Origin: JBAZYV01 sp041658345 | GTDB taxonomy: Bacteria > Patescibacteriota > Gracilibacteria > UBA1369 > 2-02-FULL-48-14 | Length of the DNA: 64,000 nt | Direction of reading: 5' to 3' | Assembly: GCA_041658345.1 (NCBI GenBank) | Contig: JBBAAK010000003.1 | Coordinates: forward strand, 1-64,000 | In this document: piece after piece, positions 1-9,001 of the stretch | Position numbering within the stretch: the stretch's first letter is position 1 | Layout of the letters: every line of letters begins with the position of its first letter | The notes under the pieces: generated by a model | What the model saw: the letters and a program-made list of their open reading frames with translations, nothing else | Databases searched by the model: none | What the model was told of the DNA's origin: nothing | Position numbers and translations under genes: made by a program

Positions 1-1
1 T

Positions 2-679
2 AGTTCCGGCGAGGTGAGTGTAAGCAAACTTTCCAGAGTTGCATCCATTGCTACCTTGGAAAATCAAGAAAGTTTAGCGGAAGTGGTAAAAACACTTCCA
101 AGGAGTGCGGTGGAAACTTTGGTGAAGGACGAAAAGTATGCACTAAATTGTGCCAACCTCGGCGGAAAAGATTTTGTGAACCAAAACCAAAATGGCTTAT
201 TTAAGCCACAAATCGAGGTAAAATCTGTGCCCGGCACAGTTGCAAACCTACTTGAACTTAGCAAGCTCAACTTAAATTCTGCAGTTACCGCACGCCTCCT
301 TGAACTCCAAAACAAAGGCATAGATTTAAACCAAGTTCTCACGGGACTGCTGGACAAACGCGAAGAAGAGATCCAGCAAGAAAAAGCCAAAATCGCGGAA
401 GAAATCGAACAAAACCAGGCAAGGCAACCTGTAGTGCAGAGCACAAAACCGTCGAGATACATCCCTGCCCGTGTCCGCAAAATCCTACAAAAAGAACATG
501 GCACAAAATGCTCAATTCCTAACTGCAACAAGCCGGCGGAACAGCTCCACCACACACAAATGTTTGCACTGAGCCACGCCCACAATCCCGTCTACCTTGC
601 TCCACTTTGCAAAAACCACCACACGCTTGCGCACAGCGTAAATCTTAAAATCCAAGAAAAAAAGGGGTCAGGCCTGTAA
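2..679 (+). CDS. HNH endonuclease family protein (C-terminal part, cut by window edge)
   Basis: The reading frame is open to the left edge; the first possible start is a GTG at 14, so the gene probably begins outside the window. The C-terminal ~50 residues hold a zinc-supported HNH nuclease signature: CSIPNC, then a His-His pair (LHHTQ) and CKNHH. The middle is a charged helical linker rich in Lys/Glu. About residues 58-75 (GLFKPQIEVKSVPGT) are encoded by a repeat also found inside dxr, so this peptide is probably an inserted repeat rather than part of the fold. The last codons (KKGSGL) run through AGGCCT-containing sequence and may be an altered C-terminus. HNH proteins of this type occur both as stand-alone nucleases and in mobile DNA; the target is unknown. 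Confidence 0.75.
   Translation, partial: SSGEVSVSKLSRVASIATLENQESLAEVVKTLPRSAVETLVKDEKYALNCANLGGKDFVNQNQNGLFKPQIEVKSVPGTVANLLELSKLNLNSAVTARLLELQNKGIDLNQVLTGLLDKREEEIQQEKAKIAEEIEQNQARQPVVQSTKPSRYIPARVRKILQKEHGTKCSIPNCNKPAEQLHHTQMFALSHAHNPVYLAPLCKNHHTLAHSVNLKIQEKKGSGL
188..239 (+). repeat. double-palindrome repeat element, copy 1 (in frame inside the HNH gene)
   Basis: About 52 bp made of palindrome TGGCTTATTTAAGCCA, a spacer containing AAATCGAGG and AAAAT, and an imperfect palindrome CTGTGCCCGGCACAG. The same arrangement, at roughly 90% identity by eye, lies in dxr at 33925-33980 and is read in the same frame, giving peptide KPQIEVKSVPG here and KPKIEAKSVPG there. This resembles the Rickettsia palindromic elements, which insert in frame in coding genes. 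The copy here lacks one G of the second palindrome. Confidence 0.75.
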
Positions 680-756
680 CAAGAATCCGTGCACGTCTAG
701 GCCTAACTGAAGGCAGGAAGTTTGAGGACTTGGAGCTATGTTTCGAGGACAAAAGG

Positions 757-2586
757 TCACTCCCACTCAATTGTAGCGGGTGGTTTGTTGGTTACGTCGT
801 AAAAGACGGCGGAAATGTTCTGGTCTTGTAAGATTTGCTCAGCGAGTTCTTGGACTTTTGGGAATGGAAGTTCGGCAAAATTTGCAGTCATTGCTTCTTC
901 GGAAACAATTGGGCGGAGAACAATTGCCTCTTTGTCATCTTGGTTGATTGAGACCGGAATTAGTACTGTTGGCATCTGCCAAACATATTTTTCTTGGCCG
1001 ATTTCTTTGAGCCAATTACGGGCAAGTTCATCTGCTTTCTGAAGGGTAGAAACTCTCTGCCTGGTTAAATCGCCGGAAGTAATTGTTGCTGAAGCGATTT
1101 GATTTGGACCGTTCGACTGATCGACTTTGTAAATCACGCGATTGATATCGTGAAAGCGGTTGGTGATTGCCGGGGCAATTTCACCAAGTTCTTGCCAAGT
1201 CGCTGTGCCCGTGAGTGCCAGTGGGTGGCGATAAGTTCGGCAATCTCCTTGTACACCAACAGATTTGATTGGAAGAATTGTGGCTTTAAGATTGTAGCCA
1301 CGTCCCAATAGAAAAGTTTGGATTTCTTGTTCGATTTCCGCTTTGTTTTGAGGTTCGTCCGGCTGAGTTGCACAGAGAATGCGAACGGCAAGCCCCGGGC
1401 CCGGGAATGGATGGCGCCAAACAAGTTCTTTTGGCAGGCCTAGCTTTTCGCCAACTTCACGCACTTCATCTTTATAAAGATCTTTTAAAGGCTCTATTAC
1501 CATGCCTTGCTTAATAAGCTCTTCTATTTCCGGCACACGATTGTGATGAGTTTTGATTTTATCTGCATGGCGAGTTCCGCCGGATTCAATTGTGTCCGGA
1601 TAAATTGTGCCCTGACCAAGCATCCAATCTTTTGGATTTAGCCCAAGTTTTTCGCTGGCTTTTTTTTGAATTTCCAGGAATTTACGGCCTATTATTTCGC
1701 GCTTTTTTTCCGGTTCGATTACTCCGCGCAAGGCGTCAAAAAACTCGTTTGCGCCATCATAAATGTGTAGCGAATTTATGCCTTCTTCTTTGAGGGCTCG
1801 CTCGACTTCGTCTCGCTCGCCCAAGCGCATAAATCCCGTGTCTACAAAAAATCCATAAACACGTTCTTGGCCAAGTGCACGGACCAAAAGTGCATAGGCA
1901 ACCGTGCTATCTACACCTCCGCTAACCAGCATAAATACATTTTTGTCTTTAACTTGAGAGCGAATGTTTTCTTCCGCCTGAGCGATAAAAGACGCTAAAT
2001 CCCAATCGCGAGTTACGCCTGTTAAATTTAGAAAATTTGAGAGGATTTCATTACCTTTTACAGTATGCAAAACTTCCAAATGGAACTGGATTCCGTAAAT
2101 GTTGCGGGCAAGATTGCCTACTGCGGAAAATTGATCGTCTTCGCTGGAAGCCAAAATCTCAAAACCGTCCGGAAGGCGCGTTACACGGTCGCCGTGGCTC
2201 ATCCACACTTGTGTTTTTTCGCCTTGCGTAAATCCTTTTAAAATTCCGAGAGGTTTTTTGATTTCGATTTGGGCCTTGCCAAATTCCGCACCGGTTTTTG
2301 TGCCCGGTTCAACTTTTCCGCCAAGCAAATGTGTGATTAATTGGTGCCCGTAACAAATTCCTAAAATAGGTTTGCCGAGATCAAAAATCTTTGGGTCTGC
2401 TTTTGGAGAATCATCTGCATAAACCTCGTTTGGGCCACCAGAAAAAATAATTCCAGCATAATCTTTTAGCGATTCTGCGGGGGTGTCGGATGACACGATT
2501 TCGCTGTAAACTCCAAGTCTACGAATACGTGTTGCAATCAAATGTGCGTATTGGCTTCCAAAGTCTAGAATTGCGATTTTATTCAT
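757..2586 (-). CDS. guaA: GMP synthase (glutamine-hydrolysing), long form
   Basis: Converts XMP, ATP and glutamine to GMP, the last step of guanine nucleotide synthesis. Residues 1-190 are a class I glutamine amidotransferase with the nucleophile in GICYGHQ (Cys78) and a His/Glu pair in QFHLEV. An ATP-pyrophosphatase domain follows with the SGGVDS P-loop near residue 222, then RHPFPGPGLA and the family ending KPPATIEWE. At 609 residues it is longer than the ~525-residue E. coli enzyme: an extra segment after the RHPFPGPG motif carries LPIKSVGVQGDCRTY, which resembles the insertion in the long eukaryotic-type enzyme. I chose ATG 2586, which gives MNKIAILDFGSQ. The stop of the upstream DUF4012 gene lies inside the first codons (ATGAATAA), so the two are translationally linked. 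Confidence 0.95.
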   Translation of the reverse strand: MNKIAILDFGSQYAHLIATRIRRLGVYSEIVSSDTPAESLKDYAGIIFSGGPNEVYADDSPKADPKIFDLGKPILGICYGHQLITHLLGGKVEPGTKTGAEFGKAQIEIKKPLGILKGFTQGEKTQVWMSHGDRVTRLPDGFEILASSEDDQFSAVGNLARNIYGIQFHLEVLHTVKGNEILSNFLNLTGVTRDWDLASFIAQAEENIRSQVKDKNVFMLVSGGVDSTVAYALLVRALGQERVYGFFVDTGFMRLGERDEVERALKEEGINSLHIYDGANEFFDALRGVIEPEKKREIIGRKFLEIQKKASEKLGLNPKDWMLGQGTIYPDTIESGGTRHADKIKTHHNRVPEIEELIKQGMVIEPLKDLYKDEVREVGEKLGLPKELVWRHPFPGPGLAVRILCATQPDEPQNKAEIEQEIQTFLLGRGYNLKATILPIKSVGVQGDCRTYRHPLALTGTATWQELGEIAPAITNRFHDINRVIYKVDQSNGPNQIASATITSGDLTRQRVSTLQKADELARNWLKEIGQEKYVWQMPTVLIPVSINQDDKEAIVLRPIVSEEAMTANFAELPFPKVQELAEQILQDQNISAVFYDVTNKPPATIEWE

Positions 2587-4348
2587 TTGCGGGTTCAGGA
2601 ATCGTGGCATCGATTACCACTGTTAATGTTCTTGGTGATGGATTTATAAGGTTTCCGGAGGAATCCGTCAATCCTTTAAGCGTAATTTCGTAACGTTCAC
2701 CTGGTTGTGATGTGATTCCGGAAGTTGTTAAAATAATTGCCGAGCCATCCACCCTTACATTTGTGATTTTTACTTCATCTGTAACGTTGGGATCGGTGTA
2801 ATTTAAATCCATAATCCCATAATTTGCCGAGTCTGAGGCGTGATCAACATTGAGGGGTTCGTTGAAAACAATTGTGATTTGGTTATCGGCCGTTAATTCC
2901 TGAGAAACAACTCTTGGTGGATTTTGATCTTCCGTAAGTGCAAATTCCAAGTTTTGGTCTGTGAATAAATTGGTTTGATAAAATGCCACGTTCTCGCGGA
3001 CGGAAAAGCCCGGAGCATCCAAACTCATGCCTTGTGGAGCGCGAACAATAACTCTGTAATTGTCGCCATCCGTGCCCGGCTGTTTGTGTAGATGCAAATA
3101 ATACATTCCGTTGTTCCAAACGTATTCCGGCAGTTTGTAAGAGTAGGTGTAAGAGATGGATTCACCCGGATTTAATCGTACAATTTCGCCAAGCACATAA
3201 ACGTCATCGCGATCTTCCGTAATTTCTGCGCCTTCTTTTATATCCGACCCAAGTGGAATCATTGTGCGCAAATAACCTGTGTATGGACCGCTTAATGGGA
3301 TGTTGTAGCCACCTTCGTGTGAAAGAGTTACGGAAACCGTTGCGTTAACAATCGGATTACCACGAACGTCTCTTTTGTTAGTGATGTCCAGTTCGTACTG
3401 CACGTCACGAGTAATGTAACGATCGCTTTTCATGCCTCCGTAGTTTGCTTCATTAACCGCAATAAAATCACCAAGATCAGATTGTGGAAGTGCACCGTTC
3501 CACCCGCGGGCATTAAACGAGCTTTCTATTCCGCTACGATTAAAGCTTGCAAGAACGTGTTTTTCTGCAAAGCCTCGTGCCAGGGCATCCAATATTGTGC
3601 TAATGCGCCAAGGCAAAATTAAGGTTTTTGTGATGATTTTTTGAACAATTGGGGAGGTGATATTTTTGCGATTTGCCAATGCTTCTTCGTTGTGGCGGTC
3701 TATATCTGAGGAAACTGTTGTTAAGGTTTCAAAAAGATTTTGCTCTGTGAGTTCGTGGCCATCCACGGAAAGAGGTTCGTAAATGCCGACTAAAGTTTCC
3801 AGAAAAGAGAAATCCATAGCGACTGCTCCATCTATACGAGTATCCGGATTTGTGATGCTGTAAAATTCAATCAAGTCGTCTTTAGAAAGGCGAAAGTCGG
3901 GATCAAAATTGGCATCGCGGAAAGTATGGCCAGCGTAATCTTCGTTCTCAAGAAGAGTGCTTAAAACAAGTGGCGGTTCAATATATTCGTGATCGTCGAT
4001 AGCACCATAAACATCGTAAAAATCGAGTCCGGCGTAAAGGCCATGGCTAAATTTTACTACTCCGTAAGTTGAGATAAATCCTCCTGTTGGACGGAGTTCA
4101 TAATTGTTTTGGAAAAGCACAATGTAATTGCGGGTGCCAAAAGGGAAACCCGTAAAAGATGCATAGCGAAACAGCATAAATCTAAATGGACCCAAAAATA
4201 GCCAGGTTAAAAAGAGTACTACTCCAAAAATGGCAAGTGCCCAAATCCCGGCTTTTTTTAATGGTGGCGTTTTTTTGGGTGAACTTGGAGCAGGCTTTTC
4301 CCGCTTCTCGCTCACATAACTTGGTCTGTAGTAGCTTCTTTCGTACAT
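2579..4348 (-). CDS. DUF4012 membrane-anchored protein with C-terminal Ig-like domain
   Basis: Predicted cell-surface protein of unknown function. After a basic, proline-rich cytoplasmic tail (to about residue 30) comes one transmembrane segment (IWALAIFGVVLFLTWLFLG). The large external part begins with the typical DUF4012 stretch FQNNYELRPTGGFISTYG. The last ~110 residues (from PPRVVSQELTADNQ) look like an SbsA-type Ig-like domain, with FNEPLN and a final TLTVVIDA strand. ATG 4348 is preferred over the TTG two codons earlier. It lies between lysS (39-50 base gap) and guaA (8-base overlap), probably in one transcript. DUF4012 proteins are common in CPR bacteria. A role in the envelope is inferred from topology only. 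Confidence 0.85.
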   Translation of the reverse strand: MYERSYYRPSYVSEKREKPAPSSPKKTPPLKKAGIWALAIFGVVLFLTWLFLGPFRFMLFRYASFTGFPFGTRNYIVLFQNNYELRPTGGFISTYGVVKFSHGLYAGLDFYDVYGAIDDHEYIEPPLVLSTLLENEDYAGHTFRDANFDPDFRLSKDDLIEFYSITNPDTRIDGAVAMDFSFLETLVGIYEPLSVDGHELTEQNLFETLTTVSSDIDRHNEEALANRKNITSPIVQKIITKTLILPWRISTILDALARGFAEKHVLASFNRSGIESSFNARGWNGALPQSDLGDFIAVNEANYGGMKSDRYITRDVQYELDITNKRDVRGNPIVNATVSVTLSHEGGYNIPLSGPYTGYLRTMIPLGSDIKEGAEITEDRDDVYVLGEIVRLNPGESISYTYSYKLPEYVWNNGMYYLHLHKQPGTDGDNYRVIVRAPQGMSLDAPGFSVRENVAFYQTNLFTDQNLEFALTEDQNPPRVVSQELTADNQITIVFNEPLNVDHASDSANYGIMDLNYTDPNVTDEVKITNVRVDGSAIILTTSGITSQPGERYEITLKGLTDSSGNLINPSPRTLTVVIDATIPEPANE

Positions 4349-4392
4349 GAGCAAATCATAAGGCGGGTTGAGGTTTTAGTCTACTGTAAACC

Positions 4393-6000
4393 TTAGTTTG
4401 GTTTTACTGTAAACTTCTTCGCTTTATCTTTGGCCTTTTCGCGCATTTTCTTTTCGGCTTTTAGGTCTTCTTCGAGTGGGCGCATGAGTGGGAACAAAAC
4501 TGTGCCCTTGAGGTTGTCTTGGCCGGTTAAGAGCGCGACTATTCGGTCGATGCCCATGCCCCAACCTGAGATTGGTGGCATTCCGTGTTCCATGCAGGTC
4601 AAATAATCATTGTCTATTTCGAGTGCGTCTTCGTCCCCGCCAAGGCGTGCGCCTGCTTGTTCCATAAACCTTTCGCGCTGATCGATTGGGTCTACAATTT
4701 CGGAATATGCGTTGATTATTTCCCAAGTGTTAACCAGCAATTGGAAAGTTTCGCAAACCTGTGGATTTTTGTCGCTACGGCGGGCAAGTGGTTTAGTAGA
4801 TGCAGGATGATTTATTACAAAACAAGGTTGAATCAAATTGGGGCGACTGACTTTTTTGTAGAGTGCGTCGCAAAGATTGCCAAAGCCCATTTTATCCATA
4901 TCTTCAATTTGGATTTTTGCTTTTTTAATGGCGGTGCGGAGGGAATCGGCAGAAGAATTGTGGTCGAAAATTTTGATTCCGGAATCTTTTTTAATAAGTT
5001 CAGCAAAATCGAGGCGTGGCCAAGGGGCTTTAAAGTCGATTGTGATTTCTTCGCCATCACGCGAGGTAAGTGGGATTTTTAAGGTTCCAAAAAGTTCTTT
5101 TAAGATTGTTTCGAACATTTGTTCGGTAAATTTCATGTTGTCCTCGTAGTTCCAATATGCGCCGTAATATTCGAGCATGGTAAACTCCTGCAAATGGGAA
5201 GGGTCCATGCCTTCGTTGCGGAAACAGCGAGCAAATTCGTAAACGCGTTCAAATCCACCTGCGATGCAACGTTTTAAATAAAGTTCAGGAGCAATGCGTA
5301 GGTATACGTCTAAGTCGAGTGCGTTATGATGGGTTTTGAATGGGCGAGCGGTTGCACCGGAAGCTTTTGGCGCGAGAATAGGAGTTTCTACTTCCAAAAA
5401 ATCATGCTTGTTTAAGAAACGGCGGATTGCTTCTATAAATCTTGTGCGGAAAATAAATCTGTTTTTGGTTTCGTCATTCATTATGATGTCTAAGTAACGT
5501 TGGCGACAACATGCTTCTTCATCCTGCAAACCGTGCCATTTTTCTGGGAGTGGACGCAGAGTTTTGCCAAGAAAAGTCCAATCTTTAATAAGTAGCGTGA
5601 GTTGACCGTGTTTTGTTAAAAAAAGTTCACCGGTTATGCCAATAAAATCACCCATGTCCAGCTTGCGAAGAAGTTTGTAATTTTCCTTGCCAAGCAATTC
5701 CTCCATAAAACAGATTTGGATTTCGCCGGTTACGTCTTTTAGATTCGCGAAAGCAAGTCGCCCGTGTTCACGGAAAGTCATCATTCTTCCACGAATTGTG
5801 ATGGTGGCTTTTGGGCCGGTTTTTACGATTTCTTCAGTTTCGCGAAGGGGTTTGTTCTTGCCGTCTACACCAGGTTCACCAAGTGCGATTGCCTCCGCAA
5901 TGCTGTGAGTGCTCTCGAATCTTGCCGGATACGGATTTATTTTAAGGTCGCGGAGTTCGTTGGCTTTGCGTAGACGATCTTGGAATTCGTTTTGAGGCAT
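4393..6000 (-). CDS. lysS: lysyl-tRNA synthetase, class II
   Basis: Charges tRNA-Lys with lysine. The N-terminal OB-fold anticodon-binding domain is visible around residues 60-150 (TITIRGRMMTFREHGRLAFA). The class II catalytic core follows with motif 1 (FLEVETPIL), motif 2 (ARCFRNEGMDPSHLQEFTMLE) and motif 3 (GWGMGIDRIVALL). Length (535 residues) is normal for bacteria, with a Lys-rich C-terminal tail. The start ATG at 6000 gives MPQNEFQDRLRKANELRD, a usual LysS opening. The next gene downstream on the same strand is the DUF4012 protein, so lysS probably heads the lysS-DUF4012-guaA unit. Confidence 0.96.
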   Translation of the reverse strand: MPQNEFQDRLRKANELRDLKINPYPARFESTHSIAEAIALGEPGVDGKNKPLRETEEIVKTGPKATITIRGRMMTFREHGRLAFANLKDVTGEIQICFMEELLGKENYKLLRKLDMGDFIGITGELFLTKHGQLTLLIKDWTFLGKTLRPLPEKWHGLQDEEACCRQRYLDIIMNDETKNRFIFRTRFIEAIRRFLNKHDFLEVETPILAPKASGATARPFKTHHNALDLDVYLRIAPELYLKRCIAGGFERVYEFARCFRNEGMDPSHLQEFTMLEYYGAYWNYEDNMKFTEQMFETILKELFGTLKIPLTSRDGEEITIDFKAPWPRLDFAELIKKDSGIKIFDHNSSADSLRTAIKKAKIQIEDMDKMGFGNLCDALYKKVSRPNLIQPCFVINHPASTKPLARRSDKNPQVCETFQLLVNTWEIINAYSEIVDPIDQRERFMEQAGARLGGDEDALEIDNDYLTCMEHGMPPISGWGMGIDRIVALLTGQDNLKGTVLFPLMRPLEEDLKAEKKMREKAKDKAKKFTVKPN

Positions 6001-6050
6001 GAGATGGCGCTTTTTATTGGATGGCGAAGCCCAAAGGAAGCTTCTCTGGC

Positions 6051-6079
6051 ATTATACAAAGTGCCAGCTAGGTTGGCGA
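6051..6079 (-). promoter_or_regulatory. probable lysS promoter
   Basis: On the minus strand a perfect TATAAT (6056-6051) is preceded after 17 bases by TCGCCA (6079-6074), a weak -35. It lies about 50 bases upstream of the lysS ATG. A short TGGCA/TGCCA inverted repeat brackets the -10 box. Confidence 0.4.
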
Positions 6080-6157
6080 GGGGAAGATTAACAAGAGGGT
6101 AATGATTGCAAAATCCTCATTTTATCAGGCCTCAACCAATTTTGCAGAGGTAGCTAC

Positions 6158-7402
6158 TCAGGACTTAAAGGCCCCGTTTTCCTCCCATGGAGTAAGCCTG
6201 CATGCCATTCTGTATGCATACCAATATGCTTCCATTGTGTCGTCTGGAGAATCAGCAGAAAGGATGCTATCAATCTGTGCATATACCTTTCCTGCCACAG
6301 AGTATATGTATGCTCTTCCTTCTTGTAGAAGTCGGACATCTGGATCATCCGGCGGAGTGAGATTATCTATTAGAATTCGATTTTTCTCCGGGTCATTAAA
6401 AATGCCAGGTAAATCTTTCATAGATGCTTCAAACAATAATCTATACATTTCTACTGTATCTGCTAAGCATCCTGCTCCTTGACCATGCTGAATAATTGAG
6501 CTCAATTCCTCAGGTAAATTGTTCTTCACCTTTGCTTCCCTCTCCTGTTGTTCCAATAGATCATCAATTTCTCTATCAACGGCTCTGGCTCGTATTTCCC
6601 CCCGTTCTATTCTTTCTCGTTCCTCTGCCCCCTGCTGTTCTCTTCTTACGATTACCTCCTCTGTTACTTTACTTGCCAATCTGTCTTCTCTTTCACGACT
6701 TGCTCTTTCTTTAGCTTTTGCTTCTTGAAGCTCTGCAAATTGCATTGTGGTCGCATGCTCAGGTGAAAAGTTACTACGATACTTCATTATCGCTCTGTAG
6801 GCGGCCTCTGATACAATTGCAAGCCTTCTCTCTTTCAATCTTGCTAGCTCAATTCTTGCTCTTTTGTAGATAGGATTAAATCCCCCATAATTATGCTTCT
6901 CATAATAAGCCACGCTCATTTCGTAACGGTCAATTTCGTCCTGCACCTCATAGGTTTGTTGCTCTACTACTAGCGCCAAATCGGCAAGCATGATGGCCTC
7001 ATACCTTGCCATATTATCATCATCACCGTCTGCTGATTCTCTAAACTGAGTGTATCTATCTAAATGATGCAGTAAATCCGATTCTGATCCGATCAGTTCA
7101 CTAAGTTGTCCTTCGAAACTGGCAGTTTCGGCCTGCACCTCATGGGTTTGTTGCTTTACTACTGATCTACCCTCATCACCACCGTCTGTTGCGTTTCTCA
7201 ACCTGGACCAGGCGCGTGTTCTTTCGTAATGCAGTGCTTCCTCTTCTTTTTCCTTTGCTTCCTTTGCTTCCTTTGCTTCTCTGCGTTTTGCTCCTGCCCA
7301 CTCCCAATATGCTACTTCCCCCGGTCGCGGGTAATCATCCCCAAACCGATAAGATCTATCCGTAGAGAATCTTGTGCCAGACTGGCTAGTATGGTAACCC
7401 AT
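6158..7402 (-). CDS. orphan coiled-coil protein with internal repeat
   Basis: I do not recognise a family. The 414-residue product is strongly helical and charged, with no signal peptide or membrane segment. An Ala-Lys-Glu run (AKEAKEAKEKEEE) near residue 45 comes from a 9-base tandem repeat. Two near-identical segments, VVKQQTHEVQAE and VVEQQTYEVQDE, lie about 64 residues apart and are encoded by a 32-base repeat with 30 matches. A long coiled coil spans roughly residues 205-290 (EREDRLASK, EERERIERGEIRARAVDREID). The C-terminal ~110 residues are less charged and could be globular. It lies downstream of dnaB with a 130-base gap. A structural or scaffolding role is a guess. Confidence 0.6.
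   Translation of the reverse strand: MGYHTSQSGTRFSTDRSYRFGDDYPRPGEVAYWEWAGAKRREAKEAKEAKEKEEEALHYERTRAWSRLRNATDGGDEGRSVVKQQTHEVQAETASFEGQLSELIGSESDLLHHLDRYTQFRESADGDDDNMARYEAIMLADLALVVEQQTYEVQDEIDRYEMSVAYYEKHNYGGFNPIYKRARIELARLKERRLAIVSEAAYRAIMKYRSNFSPEHATTMQFAELQEAKAKERASREREDRLASKVTEEVIVRREQQGAEERERIERGEIRARAVDREIDDLLEQQEREAKVKNNLPEELSSIIQHGQGAGCLADTVEMYRLLFEASMKDLPGIFNDPEKNRILIDNLTPPDDPDVRLLQEGRAYIYSVAGKVYAQIDSILSADSPDDTMEAYWYAYRMACRLTPWEENGAFKS
6940..6971 (-). repeat. internal 32-base repeat, copy A (coiled-coil gene)
   Basis: Near-identical (30/32) to 7133-7164. Both copies are read in the same frame and encode VV(E/K)QQT(Y/H)EVQ(D/E)E. This suggests a recent internal duplication of a coiled-coil segment. 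Confidence 0.7.
7133..7164 (-). repeat. internal 32-base repeat, copy B (coiled-coil gene)
   Basis: Partner of 6940-6971; the two copies differ at two positions. Confidence 0.7.
7252..7278 (-). repeat. three tandem 9-base units (TCCTTTGCT)
   Basis: Three perfect copies of TCCTTTGCT on the plus strand give repeated AKE triplets in the minus-strand protein. The unit is a multiple of three, so slippage would change coiled-coil length without a frameshift. Confidence 0.8.
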
Positions 7403-7532
7403 AAATTTGGTGTATTATTTTGGTGCGAACAGGTTTAAATTTTACGGGATGAGTATTTGCTAAGCTCCCATATCTGGTTTAAGGCAGTGGAGGGTGAGTT
7501 TGACATGCTTTTATGCATAATGCAATCCAAAT

Positions 7533-8906
7533 TTACCCTCCAATTTGTGGCGTAAAGGCGCCTTCGACGGTGTGTTTGCGGTCGATGTCGAAAAAGCGCA
7601 TTTGTTCTTTGCGGAACATAAGTTCTGCGCGACCAACCATTCCGTGGCGGTGCTTCCTTACATAAATATCTGTAATTCCTTGGCGATCCGTATCTTCCTC
7701 ATAATAATCTTCACGATACATCATCATAACCACGTCTGCGTCTTGCTCGATTGCTCCGGATTCACGCAAGTCGGAAAGTTGAGGAATTTTAACCGGACGT
7801 TGCTCAACCGCACGAGAAAGCTGTGAAAGCGCCATAATCGGAATGTGAAGTTCACGAGCGAGCTGTTTTAGCGAGCGAGAAATCTCCGAAATTTCTTGCA
7901 CGCGATTTGTTACGGAGATGCCCGGCTTGCCCATGGACATAAGCTGGAGATAATCCACAATCAAAAGATCGAGCCCGTTTTCCATTTGGAGCCTTCTGGC
8001 CTTTGCACGCATTTCTGCAATTGATGCACCCGGAGAGTCATCAATAAAAATTTTACAATTATTCAATTGATCCATAACTTGGCCCATGCGCATAAAATCA
8101 TCCTGCGTTAACTGGCCATTTTTCATCTTCCAACTGTCCACACCAAGCATCGCAATAAAAAGACGTTCAACAAGTTGCTCTTTGGACATTTCCAGCGAAA
8201 TCACACCAACTGTTTTGCCCTTGAGCGCCACATTTAATGCGGTATTTAAGGCAAAAGCGGTTTTACCCATGGATGGGCGAGCTGCAAGAATCAGCAAATC
8301 CGAGGGTTGCATCCCCGTGATAATGTAATCGACGCTGTTGAATCCGGTTGAAAGGCCTTTGTGTTTTTCGGCGGCTTCCGGATCATGAAGATCTGAAATT
8401 TTTTCGTAAGTCCCGGCAAGAATATCTTTAACGTGCACAAATCGATTGCGCATAAAAGTCTGCGAAACCTTAAAAAGTTCTTGTTCGGCTTTGTCTACAA
8501 GCTCGTCCACATCTTCCTCTTCTTTGTATCCGAGTGCGGCTATGTTTCCACCGGATGAAATCAATTTTCTGAGTGTGGATTTTTGCTTAACAATGAGCGC
8601 GTATTGATGAACGTGTGAGGCGGTAAGCACTTCGTTACAAAGCTCTTCCAGGTAAGTTTGCCCACCAACTTCGTCTAGTTTTCCGTTGTCTTTAAGCCAA
8701 GTCCCAACTGTTAGAAGGTCGATTGGGGAACGTTTTGCAAAAAGCTCGAGCATGCCGGTGTAGATTGAGGCGTGCGTGTCGTAATAAAAATCCTCCGGAT
8801 ACAAAAGATCTGCAATTTTTAAGATTGCGTTTTTTTCTATCATCACGGAACCAAGTACGGATTTTTCCGCCTCGATGCTATGCGGGGGTATGTGGATGTC
8901 TGCCAT
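7533..8906 (-). CDS. dnaB: replicative DNA helicase DnaB
   Basis: Hexameric helicase that unwinds DNA at the replication fork. Residues 1-105 are the N-terminal all-helical domain (IPPHSIEAEKSVLGSVMIE). The C-terminal RecA-like ATPase has Walker A ARPSMGKT at residues 209-216, Walker B LLIVDYLQLM and the late motif LSDLRESGAIEQDADVVMM. Length (457) is typical and there is no intein. ATG 8906 matches the conserved N-terminus. Confidence 0.96.
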   Translation of the reverse strand: MADIHIPPHSIEAEKSVLGSVMIEKNAILKIADLLYPEDFYYDTHASIYTGMLELFAKRSPIDLLTVGTWLKDNGKLDEVGGQTYLEELCNEVLTASHVHQYALIVKQKSTLRKLISSGGNIAALGYKEEEDVDELVDKAEQELFKVSQTFMRNRFVHVKDILAGTYEKISDLHDPEAAEKHKGLSTGFNSVDYIITGMQPSDLLILAARPSMGKTAFALNTALNVALKGKTVGVISLEMSKEQLVERLFIAMLGVDSWKMKNGQLTQDDFMRMGQVMDQLNNCKIFIDDSPGASIAEMRAKARRLQMENGLDLLIVDYLQLMSMGKPGISVTNRVQEISEISRSLKQLARELHIPIMALSQLSRAVEQRPVKIPQLSDLRESGAIEQDADVVMMMYREDYYEEDTDRQGITDIYVRKHRHGMVGRAELMFRKEQMRFFDIDRKHTVEGAFTPQIGG

Positions 8907-8964
8907 GTTGATGTTAGGTTATGGCTTACGCTACGGCTTGGGCTGAAAAGTGTTGCACAAGTTT

Positions 8965-8994
8965 TTGGCAAGTTCAAGACGAGCGAAGTATAAT
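8965..8994 (+). promoter_or_regulatory. promoter of the yraN-like gene (near-leaderless)
   Basis: TTGGCA (8965-8970), 18 bases, then a perfect TATAAT (8989-8994). The expected transcription start is close to the ATG at 9002, so the message would have almost no 5' leader. Confidence 0.55.
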
Positions 8995-9001
8995 GTTTTT
9001 T

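Noticed and set aside
661..756. REP-type element at AGGCCT repeats after the HNH gene
   Set aside because: GGGGTCAGGCCTG recalls REP-associated sequences, but no second copy or hairpin of convincing length was found in the window.
4585..5082. Long antisense frame inside lysS (and similar ones inside purL, carB, dxr, rny)
   Set aside because: They mirror codon bias of conserved genes on the other strand, lack family motifs and have no promoter context.
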